A DNA stretch of 64,000 bases from Neobacillus vireti (GCF_001026695.1 NZ_LDNB01000010.1:62001-126000), one strand, 5' to 3'; counted from the first letter of the stretch, positions 26,396 to 34,938 are shown. Numbers and translations: made by a program. Notes: generated from the sequence alone by a model not told the origin.

Positions 26396-27012
26396 ACTTA
26401 CTACACATTTTTCGAAACTTACGAAATTAGAGGATATTATTAAGAAAATCACATTATCCTCCCGATACTAACGACATTTTTTTGAGCACTTACGACAGGT
26501 TTCCGGCCACTTACTACACATTTTTCGAAACTTACGACATTTACTGGATATTATTTGGAAATTAACACAATCTCCTGATACTTACTACATATTTTTGTGC
26601 ACTACGACATATTTCCGATCACTTACTACACATTTTTCGAAACTTACGACATGTTTCCGGCTAATTACTACACATTTTTCGAAACTTACAGCATTTACTG
26701 GGATATTATTTGGAAATTCACACAATCCCCGGATACTTACGACATACTTATGAGCACTTACGATATGTATCCACCCACTTACTACATATTTTTCGAAACT
26801 TACGACATTACCTGGATATTATTTGGAAATTCACACAATCTCCGGATACTTACGACATATTTCCGGTCAATTACTACACATTTTACGAAACTTACGACAT
26901 TTACTGGATATTATTTAGAAATTCACATTATCTCCTGATACTTACGATATATTTTTTGGCACTTACGACATGTTTCCGCCCACTTACTACACATTTTTCG
27001 AAACTTACGACA
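26396..27012. repeat. Intergenic array of 23 ACTTACGACA-like cores at 21-bp pitch
   Basis: Cores of the form ACTTAC(G/T)ACA begin at 26396, 26417, 26467, 26488, 26509, 26530, 26580, 26601, 26621, 26642, 26663, 26684, 26735, 26756, 26777, 26798, 26848, 26869, 26890, 26940, 26961, 26982 and 27003. Steps are 20-21 bp, or 50-51 bp where a spacer with GGATATTATTTGGAAATTC intervenes. Between cores, ATTTTTCGAA and TTTCCGGC alternate. The array fills the gap between the sigma gene and the tetR 3' end. Short open frames inside have no ribosome sites and break at each 50-bp step, so I treat it as non-coding. Confidence 0.93.
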
Positions 27013-27061
27013 TTACCTGGATATTATTTGGAAATCTACACAAAAATCCAATATCCTGTCC

Positions 27062-27649
27062 TCAATCTGTGATTCCGAACAACCTGCAGCCATGTAGGAT
27101 AAACTGTTCCCATTTTGGGTCATCGGGCGGGTCCAGCATGGTCATAACAACACCGTTAATGTAGGCAAAATAAGACCACGACAGTCCGAGTGGATCACAG
27201 GCAGGAATTTCTCCGTTCGTTTGTCCTTCTTCCACAATCGGAACGACTGCAGCAAAAAAATCACGGGCAAAGGCAAAAAGCTCTTCCGCTATTTCAGGAA
27301 AACGTTCCGGCTGCCCTAGCACGTATAACATCAAGCGCATCTTATTACGATGATGAGAAAAATGGTGCAGATGACAAATCACCATTTTCTTTAACCGTTC
27401 ATGTGGTGTCCCTTGAGCCATGACGATTTGCTTTAAGATTTCGCGTTGTTCGTCTAATGGTTCAAGGACTGCTGCTTTAAATAAATCCTCTTTTGTAGCG
27501 AAGTAGTTGAATACTGTTCCAAATCCTACACCCGCTTGTTTCGCAATCGTTGCGACGGTCGTCGCACTTAAACCATTGTCTGCAAACAACGGGATAGCAG
27601 CTTCAAGTATTTTCGCTCGCTTCTCGAGCATATTTTGTTCTCTTTTCAA
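27062..27649 (-). CDS. TetR-family transcriptional regulator
   Basis: A 195-aa repressor. The N-terminal helix-turn-helix is textbook: RAKILEAAIPLFADNGLSATTVATIAKQAGVGFGTVFNYFATKEDLF (residues 10-57). The C-terminal ligand domain is of unknown specificity. It lies 12 bp after the alpha/beta-hydrolase gene in the same operon; a 16-bp perfect palindrome upstream of that operon is the likely operator. Confidence 0.9.
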   Translation of the reverse strand: MKREQNMLEKRAKILEAAIPLFADNGLSATTVATIAKQAGVGFGTVFNYFATKEDLFKAAVLEPLDEQREILKQIVMAQGTPHERLKKMVICHLHHFSHHRNKMRLMLYVLGQPERFPEIAEELFAFARDFFAAVVPIVEEGQTNGEIPACDPLGLSWSYFAYINGVVMTMLDPPDDPKWEQFILHGCRLFGITD

Positions 27650-27661
27650 TACGATTCACCT

Positions 27662-28582
27662 CTAAAAATTGTTGGCCGTAACCATTTCTTTTATCGCGTT
27701 TATGACGATCTCTGGTTGCTCGAGCTGTACGTTATGGCTGCTATTTTCAGCCACAACCAGCTTTCCATTTTTCGATAACTTGCTAGTATCAGAAGCAGCG
27801 TCCCTTAATGCTTGTTTAATTTTCCCCTGTACTTCCTTAGATGTGCCGGGAGCGAATTGGTCGACGATGCCTGCTGCAATGACTGTTAGGGGTATCTCAC
27901 CCATATCCGCGGCTTTTCGAACCAGTTCATATCCTAGAGACAGATGGGAAAACTCACTTCCCGCCGCAGTCAAGGCACTCGTTTTAAACGACATTTTCCA
28001 TAGCATTTTTTGCACCTCTGGGGGGCAGCCGCTTAAGGTTTTTGAAAAACCTGGAACCAATTTACACGCGGCCAATGCTCTTAAGATGCCAATCTTAGAT
28101 AAAAACGCAAAAACATCCATCATTTTTGCGCCCATTTCTTGTCCCTTATGGTGCTCAACTGGAAACCGTTCTGTCAGTTCATCTTCATGTGTGGCATCCA
28201 CTAATACCATTCCCCTCACTTGATCAGGATAGCGATTGGCATATAACCGCGCATTTATGCCGCCATAGGAATGACCAACAAGTATAATCGGTCCGTCAAT
28301 TTTTGCCTGCACCAGCAATTCATGTAACTCTTCAACACAACTTTCATTCGTACGGGGTAGGGACCCCGCTTCACTCCAGCCATAACCCGCCCGGTCATAT
28401 ACTACGACTCTCGTTAATTTTGCAATCTCCGGATAGACGAGACTCCACATGAGTGCCGAGCCGCCTGCACCATGTTCAAATACAACTGTAGGCAGCGAAC
28501 TTTCCGCCCCGCCTGAAATCATATGCAGGCAATGTGTTCCGATATTGATCAATGTGCCTGGAGGAGTCAATTTATTAGCCAT
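27662..28582 (-). CDS. Alpha/beta-fold hydrolase
   Basis: A 306-aa serine hydrolase. HG of FEHGAGGSALMW forms the oxyanion region, the nucleophile elbow is GHSYGG, the acid lies in the IVDQFAPG or nearby Asp region, and the catalytic His fits ENSSHNVQLEQPE. No signal peptide. ATG at 28582 follows GGAAGGTG. It is the first gene of a two-gene operon with its TetR regulator, a layout typical of small-molecule detoxification. Substrate unknown. Confidence 0.88.
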   Translation of the reverse strand: MANKLTPPGTLINIGTHCLHMISGGAESSLPTVVFEHGAGGSALMWSLVYPEIAKLTRVVVYDRAGYGWSEAGSLPRTNESCVEELHELLVQAKIDGPIILVGHSYGGINARLYANRYPDQVRGMVLVDATHEDELTERFPVEHHKGQEMGAKMMDVFAFLSKIGILRALAACKLVPGFSKTLSGCPPEVQKMLWKMSFKTSALTAAGSEFSHLSLGYELVRKAADMGEIPLTVIAAGIVDQFAPGTSKEVQGKIKQALRDAASDTSKLSKNGKLVVAENSSHNVQLEQPEIVINAIKEMVTANNF

Positions 28583-28611
28583 TAGAATCACCTTCCATTT
28601 TTTTAAAAAGT

Positions 28612-28627
28612 GATTGATTAATCAATC
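28612..28627. promoter_or_regulatory. Palindromic TetR operator
   Basis: GATTGATTAATCAATC is a perfect 16-bp palindrome, 29 bp upstream of the hydrolase start, flanked by A and T runs. It resembles known TetR-family operators (TGATTGAT-type). Confidence 0.75.
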
Positions 28628-28798
28628 TTTTTATAGATATAGTACCATTTTAAGGTAATAATTGTAAATATTTTTATAAAAAATTCCAAATGCACAATAT
28701 CAACGACGGTTTTTTTCTCCAAAACTATACCCTCCTCAAGTTGAGAAGGGCTGATGTGTATCCATTTAAAGTAATGCTATTTTTAAAGTTTGAAATGA

Positions 28799-29113
28799 TT
28801 ATCCTTGATTGGGGTAGACCGTACCGTGCCCATGGTGAATGCCATGACCAGGATAATAACCGGTATGTCCATGATGAACGCCATAGCCTGGATAATAGCT
28901 AGTATGGCCATGGTGAACACCATAGCCTGGATAATAACCGGTGTGACCATGATGGTAGCCTACTTGTGTAGGATAATATCCGCCATGTCCATGATGATAC
29001 CCATGTCCTGGATAGTATCCGCCATGCCCATAGTGGTATCCATGTCCCGGATAATATCCACCATGTCCGTGATGATAACCTTGTGCATCGTAATTGCCTA
29101 ATTGCCTTAGCAT
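28799..29113 (-). CDS. His/Gly/Tyr-repeat protein, possible spore coat protein
   Basis: A 104-aa low-complexity protein built almost wholly of about seven 13-residue repeats close to YHHGHGGYYPGHG. Histidine, glycine and tyrosine make up most of it. Repeats shift from GHG to YGV and THT forms along the chain. The ATG at 29113 has a perfect GGAGGAG site. No signal peptide. Upstream is CATACACTA, matching both SigE and SigK -10 elements, which supports expression in the mother cell and a spore-coat role (compare the His-rich B. subtilis YeeK). Metal binding is another possibility. Confidence 0.72.
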   Translation of the reverse strand: MLRQLGNYDAQGYHHGHGGYYPGHGYHYGHGGYYPGHGYHHGHGGYYPTQVGYHHGHTGYYPGYGVHHGHTSYYPGYGVHHGHTGYYPGHGIHHGHGTVYPNQG

Positions 29114-29142
29114 TTTTCTCTCCTCCTCAAATGGTTCCCAAA

Positions 29143-29151
29143 TAGTGTATG
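29143..29151 (-). promoter_or_regulatory. SigE/SigK-like -10 element
   Basis: Minus-strand CATACACTA (29151 to 29143), 30 bp before the His/Gly-repeat gene, fits CATACAMT (SigE) and CATANNNTA (SigK). The -35 part is not clear. Confidence 0.45.
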
Positions 29152-29308
29152 TGTCCACATTCAATAAGGAATAGATTTTCGCCCACAATTTCCATTACAT
29201 TTAAAGTAGTACTAGAATAATTTTTCACGTTTTTTTACTCTATTACTTCTCTTTTTAGAAATATCTGATATTTTTATATTATAGAAAAATGATAAGGTGG
29301 TGGAGCTA

Positions 29309-29797
29309 TTGATAACAAATTTTCATGAATACGACCACGAATTTTTTATGAAGGCAGCTTTAAAAGAAGCGGAAGATGCCGGAAAACGTGGCGACCGGCC
29401 AATCGGTGCGGTTATTGTCCATAACAGCATCATCATATCTAGGGGGTCAAACAGAATTAATACAATGGACAGCGAGCTTGAGCACGCTGAAATCAATGCG
29501 ATGAATCGATGTGCTTCCTATTTGCGGAAACATGCGCGAGAATGCATTCTTTATACAACGGTCGAGCCTTGTATGATGTGCTTATCTACGCTAGTTGTAG
29601 GAAATATCCGTAATGTTGTTTTTGCTGTAGAGGATAAATATCTGGATATTGCTCATTTCATCAATTCAAATGACTACATAAATAAGCGATTGCATCACTA
29701 TCTAGGCGGTGTCTTAGCTGTGGAATCAGCGGAAATATTGAAGACGTACTCCCCTTTTATGGCGGAGGTCGTGTTAACCGGGCGCAGACCGTCATAA
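29309..29797 (+). CDS. Nucleoside/tRNA deaminase-like zinc protein
   Basis: A 162-aa cytidine-deaminase-superfamily protein. The zinc site is complete: HAEINAMNR (His and catalytic Glu) and EPCMMCL (PCxxC). It resembles small nucleoside deaminases and TadA-like proteins, though the C-terminal part (DKYLDIAHFINSNDYINKRL) is not that of TadA. TTG at 29309 sits 4 nt after GGTGGTGGAG; the GTG codons at 29297 and 29300 overlap the ribosome site. Substrate undetermined (guanine, cytosine or a tRNA base). Confidence 0.82.
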   Translation: MITNFHEYDHEFFMKAALKEAEDAGKRGDRPIGAVIVHNSIIISRGSNRINTMDSELEHAEINAMNRCASYLRKHARECILYTTVEPCMMCLSTLVVGNIRNVVFAVEDKYLDIAHFINSNDYINKRLHHYLGGVLAVESAEILKTYSPFMAEVVLTGRRPS

Positions 29798-29800
29798 GGG

Positions 29801-29952
29801 AATCTTCATAACTTCCACATAACTTCCCTATAAGTCCTACATATGTTTATTTTAATATAAAAGTAACTTAATTAAGGAATGGTTCGAAGAGCTCATTTCT
29901 TAAAACTTCCCATAATTTGATTGGTGCCTGACACCAATCTATTTTTTTGCCT
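29801..29952 (+). repeat. Direct repeat, copy A (possible small RNA with terminator)
   Basis: The first of two copies 161 bp apart. Each begins AATCTTCATAACTTCCACA, contains three 11-bp ATAACTTCC-like units, then GAGCTCATTTCTTAAAACTTCCCAT, and ends with GATTGGTG...CACCAATC plus a T run. In this copy the hairpin is formed by the dispersed repeat core GGTGCCTGACACC (29923-29935). Confidence 0.8.
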
Positions 29953-29961
29953 TTAAATATT

Positions 29962-30113
29962 AATCTTCATAACTTCCACACAACTTCCCCCTAAGTTCTC
30001 CACAAGTATTTTATATGATAAAGGTAACTTAATTAGGAAATAAGTTCATTGAGCTCATTTCTTAAAACTTCCCATTTTGGATTGGTGAATGCACCAATCT
30101 ATTTTTTTTGCCT
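29962..30113 (+). repeat. Direct repeat, copy B (possible small RNA with terminator)
   Basis: The second copy, about 80% identical by eye. Its hairpin loop reads GGTGAATGCACC instead of the 13-mer, and is followed by eight Ts. Together the two copies occupy most of the 405-bp gap between the deaminase and the protease. Confidence 0.8.
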
Positions 30114-30120
30114 GTTATTT

Positions 30121-30172
30121 GGTGCCTGACACCCTTTCTACTACCGCCATAGTATTTTGGGTGTCAGGCACC
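30121..30172. repeat. Inverted pair of GGTGCCTGACACC / GGTGTCAGGCACC
   Basis: Arms at 30121-30133 and 30160-30172 are exact complements, separated by 26 bp of unrelated sequence. It lies 30 bp downstream of the protease gene stop (minus strand). Confidence 0.8.
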
Positions 30173-30202
30173 AATTTCAATTAAATGGATGACTCTCTAT
30201 TA

Positions 30203-31837
30203 TTAGTTGACTCCAACTTGTGTCCAAGCCGAGGCTACCGCGTTGTATTGGGTGCTGCCGGATCCGTACAAGTCTGCTGCAGCCGCAAGAAGGGAGCTGC
30301 GAGCATCTTTAAAGTTACTCTTTGGTGATAGGTAGACTGTTAATGCCCGGTAATAGATTTTCTCCGCTACTGACGTTCCCAACTTAGAAATCGTTAAATA
30401 GGCAGCTTTGTTTGGAATCCCGCTATTTGTATGGACACCACCATTATCGGCAGTTGTATTAACATACTTACTCATATGATCCGGCTGTCCATAAAGACCG
30501 GGGTCGGATAAACTACGGAGAGCGTCACCCGGTTTATTCGGCGTATATACATCTTCACCAATCAAATAATTCTTTTTATCTAGGAATACCCCGAACGTAT
30601 CAGAAATCGATTCATTTAATGCTCCGGATTGATTTTGATACTCTAATCCCGCAGTTCTTTCTGTTACCGCATGCGTTAATTCATGAGCAACCACATCTAG
30701 TGCCCCAGATAAGGCTCTAAAGGTTGTCCCATCTCCGTCCCCATAAACCATTTGCGAGCCGTTCCAGAAGGCATTATTGTAATTTCTGCTGTAGTGAACT
30801 GTTGAGCGAATCGTTGCGCCTCTGTTGTCAAAACTGTTTCGGTTATGCGTGTTTTTGAAATAGTCATAGACAACACCCGCATAGTAATGGGCATCTACAT
30901 CGGCTCTTTGCGAGGTAGCATTAAAATTATTATCAGGGTCGACAGAATAATTACCAGGTAATGAGGTTGAATTTGCCGCCGTTCTTGTTTCAATCACACC
31001 CGTCATCGCTTTGGTCGTATCATATAAATAGTAGGTGCCGCTTGAAAAATAGGTATTAAGTGGTTTGGTATCACCTAAAACGCCAACTCCGCTGCCTGCA
31101 TCATTCACAGCATTATAGGAATCTAGGATATTGCCATTGACAGCATCCACATATACGACCCAGTTTGCCGGGTATGGCTGAATGAATTGAAGACTAGCTT
31201 TATAGGCTAGATAAAAATCATTGTCTTTTTTATAAACAACTAGATCTGCCTTTTCGACTGTATCTTCGAACTTCTTACCATCAGGGCCCGCTTCAGTATT
31301 GGTTTCTGTTTCCGCTTTCGTGACATGAATCGATTTCCACGCCTTATCTAGCGCACCAGCCTGAGCAACCTGGGCTTTCAGCTTTCCTTTAAAATAAGAA
31401 GCAGCTTCCGGAAACACGTCTCCGTTCACAACCGTAATCATGCCATTTTTATCGGTATGGATCTTAAATTTCGCACCATCCACCGGAATTCCCTGGACTG
31501 ATTGGACAAAATTATAATGAGTACTGCCAAGCTCGTCCGTTTCTACACCGAGCAAGGTCAAATCTTTGTCAGCATCTAATTGATAGAGTTCTTTATTTTC
31601 TTTTAAAAATTGTTTAATTGCATCTTTATCTTTATGGGCTTTAGTAGATAATTTCCCATGGACGAAGGATGGGACAGCTTGTCCAGTTTTCCAAATCACC
31701 TTGGCATCCTTCCCAAACAGCTTCGCTTCCTTGGTAACCGCAACATTGCCCGAAATTGATTTGGCTGCAGCCGAAATTGGTAACACTGTCCCCATCGTTA
31801 ATCCCAATGCTAAAACAAGTGACGTTCTTTTCTTCAT
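30203..31837 (-). CDS. npr: Bacillolysin, secreted M4 neutral metalloprotease
   Basis: A 544-aa thermolysin-family prepro-protease. A signal peptide (residues 1-25, KKRTSLVLALGLTMGTVLPISAAA) is followed by FTP and PepSY propeptide domains to about residue 240, then the catalytic domain. Zinc site H385-E-x-x-H389 in VVAHELTHAV, third ligand E409 in GALNESISD and the catalytic His in GGVHTNSGIPNKA are all present. ATG at 31837 follows GGAGG. The enzyme degrades external protein for nutrition in stationary phase. Which subgroup (NprE or NprB) cannot be told from here. Confidence 0.94.
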   Translation of the reverse strand: MKKRTSLVLALGLTMGTVLPISAAAKSISGNVAVTKEAKLFGKDAKVIWKTGQAVPSFVHGKLSTKAHKDKDAIKQFLKENKELYQLDADKDLTLLGVETDELGSTHYNFVQSVQGIPVDGAKFKIHTDKNGMITVVNGDVFPEAASYFKGKLKAQVAQAGALDKAWKSIHVTKAETETNTEAGPDGKKFEDTVEKADLVVYKKDNDFYLAYKASLQFIQPYPANWVVYVDAVNGNILDSYNAVNDAGSGVGVLGDTKPLNTYFSSGTYYLYDTTKAMTGVIETRTAANSTSLPGNYSVDPDNNFNATSQRADVDAHYYAGVVYDYFKNTHNRNSFDNRGATIRSTVHYSRNYNNAFWNGSQMVYGDGDGTTFRALSGALDVVAHELTHAVTERTAGLEYQNQSGALNESISDTFGVFLDKKNYLIGEDVYTPNKPGDALRSLSDPGLYGQPDHMSKYVNTTADNGGVHTNSGIPNKAAYLTISKLGTSVAEKIYYRALTVYLSPKSNFKDARSSLLAAAADLYGSGSTQYNAVASAWTQVGVN

Positions 31838-31938
31838 CTCTTTCTCTGCCTCCCAATGATATGTTTTTATTGCAATTTTCAAAATATATCATATCACGGT
31901 AAAGCTATCTGCATAATTGGGAAAAAAGAGACTGATAG

Positions 31939-31951
31939 GGTGTCAGGCACC
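31939..31951 (+). repeat. GGTGTCAGGCACC, single arm
   Basis: An isolated exact copy in the gap between the protease start and the carboxypeptidase stop, about 100 bp upstream of the protease start codon. Confidence 0.7.
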
Positions 31952-31978
31952 AGAGGATTTTATGCCGCCAAATTTAAA

Positions 31979-32018
31979 ATTCCCAACGCCTGACTCATAT
32001 TTGGCATTGGGAAAAATT
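31979..32018 (-). terminator. Terminator of the carboxypeptidase gene
   Basis: TTCCCAACGCC pairs with GGCATTGGGAA around 31979-32013, with A/T-rich flanks. Confidence 0.6.
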
Positions 32019-32114
32019 AATCTAATATTTTTTAGTGGCTGAATTATGACAATATTTTTCGTCAATTTTAGCTTATTTTCCTGTTTTTATTGAGGCACTT
32101 GATTTGGAGCACCA

Positions 32115-33029
32115 CTATTTTTTTACATATTCTGCCGTAAATCCGTTCGCTAATAACGAGATCGAGTCGTTCCAAACGCTGTTTGCGGTAGATTTTAAAA
32201 CGACTGCAATTAATTTCTTCCCATTTCGTTCGGCAGAGGACACGAGGCAATAGCCTGCTTCATCGGTGAAACCCGTCTTAATTCCGTTGGCTCCTTCAAA
32301 ATAAAACGGGCTGCTTGAATCAAGAAGCTTATTTTTATTTTGAAATGTAACGACCTCATCTGAATAGATTTTACTGCTAACCACTTCTTTAAATTGGGGA
32401 TTTTTCATAGCCTCTCTTGCGATAAGCGCCAAATCATGGGCCGTGGAATAATGATTGGAATGATGCAGCCCATGAGGATTCATGAAGTGAGAGTCAGTTG
32501 CTCCAACTTCTTTAGCCTTTTTGTTCATCATCGAAACGAAATAGTCTAATGCTTTTTTTTCTGAAGCATGAGGGTCACCCATTTGTTTTTTTGCTGTGTA
32601 AATGGCTATCGTTCTAGCAGCATCATTACCTGAAGGAAGCATCAGGCCCGCTAGTAATTCCCTGAGCGTGAGAACTTGCCCTTCATAAAGATATGCGGAG
32701 CTTTCTTCTGCTGTTTTTAGGTTTATTTCCTTGCCTACAGTGATTTGATCGTTTAAATTTCCATATTGAACCGCTAAAAATGCGGTTAAGATTTTCGTTG
32801 TACTTGCGGGAAAAAGCCTCTTGTTATCGTTCTTCGCATAAATAACCTTCCCTGAATCTACATCTAGTAACAATGCCGCTTCGCCATTGATGGAAGGGTT
32901 TGAGTTCATGGATTCTAATAAGCTATTTTGGGGTATATCTCCCTGTGGGCTGATCCAATCTTTTAAATAGGTTCCGAAACCGACGACCATAAAGACAATC
33001 ACTAAAAACATTATATTTTTTATTTTCAT
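32115..33029 (-). CDS. D-alanyl-D-alanine carboxypeptidase (S11, DacA/DacF-like)
   Basis: A 304-aa penicillin-binding carboxypeptidase that trims the terminal D-Ala of peptidoglycan stem peptides outside the cell. Motifs: S76-T-T-K79, S133-G-N135 and K251-T-G253. An N-terminal hydrophobic helix (residues 5-20) anchors it. It lacks the C-terminal amphipathic tail of classical DacA. ATG at 33029 has AGGAG 11 nt upstream. The next genes upstream on the same strand are a VanRS-like two-component system, so it is likely part of that regulon. Confidence 0.9.
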   Translation of the reverse strand: MKIKNIMFLVIVFMVVGFGTYLKDWISPQGDIPQNSLLESMNSNPSINGEAALLLDVDSGKVIYAKNDNKRLFPASTTKILTAFLAVQYGNLNDQITVGKEINLKTAEESSAYLYEGQVLTLRELLAGLMLPSGNDAARTIAIYTAKKQMGDPHASEKKALDYFVSMMNKKAKEVGATDSHFMNPHGLHHSNHYSTAHDLALIAREAMKNPQFKEVVSSKIYSDEVVTFQNKNKLLDSSSPFYFEGANGIKTGFTDEAGYCLVSSAERNGKKLIAVVLKSTANSVWNDSISLLANGFTAEYVKK

Positions 33030-33152
33030 ATCATACAGCACTCCTAGAAAAATGGTATAGTCCAAATATAGCCATTATTTCTAAAGAGAAATGAAATTAA
33101 ACCTAAAGAAAACCTTAAGATTACTTTTTGGACTTTTACAGAAAGTGCAACC

Positions 33153-34262
33153 TCAACTTGAATAATCAGGTGATAATGGCAAGTGAACTTGAAAAATCGT
33201 TTCCGCCTCATTACTTGATACAATTATTTCCCCTTGGTGCAATTCGACGATTCCTTTGGAAATCGCAAGACCTAACCCGGTGCCGCCGGTCTCATCCGAC
33301 CTCGACTTCTCCGCCCGGTATAATCGATCAAAAATATGAGGAATGGCGTTTGCGGGAATCGCTTCCCCATAATTGACGACCTTCACGACCGCATATTGTT
33401 CGTTTTCTTCGACAATCAGATCGATTTTTTTACCTTCCCTTCCATATTTAATCGCATTGGAAATTAGGTTTTCAAACACTCTCATGAGTTTGTCCGGGTC
33501 AGCCACAATCATGATATCAGCGGGAGGATTTTTAATTTCTATACTCATGCCTGCATTTCGTAATTCGGGATTAAATTGGGCCGAGAGTTGTTTGAGGAGC
33601 TCATTAATGTTAAACCTTATCCGTTTAAGTGCCACATCTCGATTGTTAATTTTTGTGAATTCAAATAGGTCGTTGACCATTCGATTTAAACGTTTCGATT
33701 TATCATAGGCAATGGTAACAAAATAACGAAGCTCAACTTCATCGCGATATTCGTCTTCCTCAATTAATCGTAAATAGCCGATAATCGAGGTTAGTGGTGT
33801 CCTTAGATCGTGAGATACATTGGTCACCAGCTCATTTTTCGATTGAACAGCTCTCTTTTCTTCTTCAATCAACAACTTAAGCTGTTCCTCCATGCTATTT
33901 ATGTTTTGAGCAAATGGACCTAATCCCCCATGTTTCTTTACGGGAATAGCAACATCAAACTGCCCCTCTGAAAGCTGTTGAACCGAATCGCTGATCAGCT
34001 TAAAATACGATGCGATTTTTTTGATTGCTAATGAATAATAGATGACCGTCAGCAGAATCGTCCCAATGAAAAATAAGTTCCAAAATCCATAGTTATCATA
34101 AAAATAGACGTATAAATAATTGACTCTTGAGGGCAAAGGCACTTTCATATAAACAAATTTGATGATATACCCTAATAGGGCAGTTGTTATTGCTGCAGAT
34201 AGCAAGCTATATATCAAATACAACATTAACCTGGTAAAAAGCGAAGTTGATTTATTATCCAT
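33153..34262 (-). CDS. Sensor histidine kinase (VanS-like)
   Basis: A 369-aa membrane kinase. Two helices (residues 11-35 and 62-81) flank a short 25-residue external loop, followed by HAMP, HisKA with phosphorylated H151 in NVSHDLRTPL, and HATPase with NLISNAIKY (N box) and GGTGLGLAIS (G2 box). The tiny sensor loop and domain layout resemble VanS-type and intramembrane-sensing kinases. ATG at 34262 overlaps the regulator gene end by 8 bp, so the two are coupled. Confidence 0.88.
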   Translation of the reverse strand: MDNKSTSLFTRLMLYLIYSLLSAAITTALLGYIIKFVYMKVPLPSRVNYLYVYFYDNYGFWNLFFIGTILLTVIYYSLAIKKIASYFKLISDSVQQLSEGQFDVAIPVKKHGGLGPFAQNINSMEEQLKLLIEEEKRAVQSKNELVTNVSHDLRTPLTSIIGYLRLIEEDEYRDEVELRYFVTIAYDKSKRLNRMVNDLFEFTKINNRDVALKRIRFNINELLKQLSAQFNPELRNAGMSIEIKNPPADIMIVADPDKLMRVFENLISNAIKYGREGKKIDLIVEENEQYAVVKVVNYGEAIPANAIPHIFDRLYRAEKSRSDETGGTGLGLAISKGIVELHQGEIIVSSNEAETIFQVHLPLSPDYSS

Positions 34263-34938
34263 CAATTTTGTACCCCACTCCCCAGATGGTTTTGATTAAT
34301 TTATAGCCTAATTCCTTTTCTAGCTTTTCGCGTAAATTGCTGATATGGACCATCACGGTATTATTTGAAGAATAGTATGTTTCCTTCCATACAAGTTCAA
34401 AGATTTCTTCACTACTAAAAACTCTGCCCAGATTTGAAACCATAATATGAAGAATCGCAAACTCTTTTGATGTTAATTGGATAGAACGGCCGCTAACCTT
34501 TGCTGTATGAAAGGTTTTATTAACCTCCAGACTTCCAACCTTAATAATCTCGTCTTCAACCCGTTCATCTTGGTAGAGATAGGTCCTCCGTATCAGCGTT
34601 TTAACACGAGCTACTAATTCTAGGGGATTGAAGGGTTTTGTTAAGTAATCATCAGCCCCGCTCATTAACCCGGTTATTTTATCAATATCCTCTGTTTTGG
34701 CACTAATCATCAGGATCGGAACGTGATTCTTTTCACGTAAAATCCGGCACACTTCCATGCCATCGACCTTTGGCATCATCACATCTAATATAATCAAATC
34801 AATCTTTTCTTTTTCAAAAAGGGCTAATGCCTCTTCGCCATTAAATGCCCGTGAAATTTTATAGCCTTCATTTTGCAAATAAATCGCAATCAATTGGACG
34901 ATTTCTTTATCATCATCCCCGATTAAAATATGTCTCAA
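34255..34938 (-). CDS. OmpR-family response regulator (VanR-like)
   Basis: A 227-aa response regulator: receiver domain with acidic pocket D8-D9-D10, phosphoacceptor D52 in LIILDVMMP, switch S/T in ILMISAKT and K in YLTKPFN, followed by a winged-helix OmpR DNA-binding domain ending KTIWGVGYKIDG. The close match in style to VanR-type regulators and the downstream D,D-carboxypeptidase suggest control of peptidoglycan modification. No vanHAX genes are present. Confidence 0.9.
   Translation of the reverse strand: MRHILIGDDDKEIVQLIAIYLQNEGYKISRAFNGEEALALFEKEKIDLIILDVMMPKVDGMEVCRILREKNHVPILMISAKTEDIDKITGLMSGADDYLTKPFNPLELVARVKTLIRRTYLYQDERVEDEIIKVGSLEVNKTFHTAKVSGRSIQLTSKEFAILHIMVSNLGRVFSSEEIFELVWKETYYSSNNTVMVHISNLREKLEKELGYKLIKTIWGVGYKIDG

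Noticed and set aside
26396..27012. CRISPR array
   Set aside because: The units between cores are themselves repeated, cores are only about 10 bp, and no cas genes are present.
26597..27072. Open frames of 113 and 120 codons inside the ACTTACGACA array
   Set aside because: They exist because 21 bp equals seven codons; there is no ribosome site, and frames shift at each 50-bp step. The repeated YYTFFETYD-like product is an artefact of the array.
28805..29101. Plus-strand 98-codon frame antisense to the His/Gly-repeat gene
   Set aside because: It is the mirror of a repeat-rich gene; only the minus strand has a ribosome site and a promoter element.
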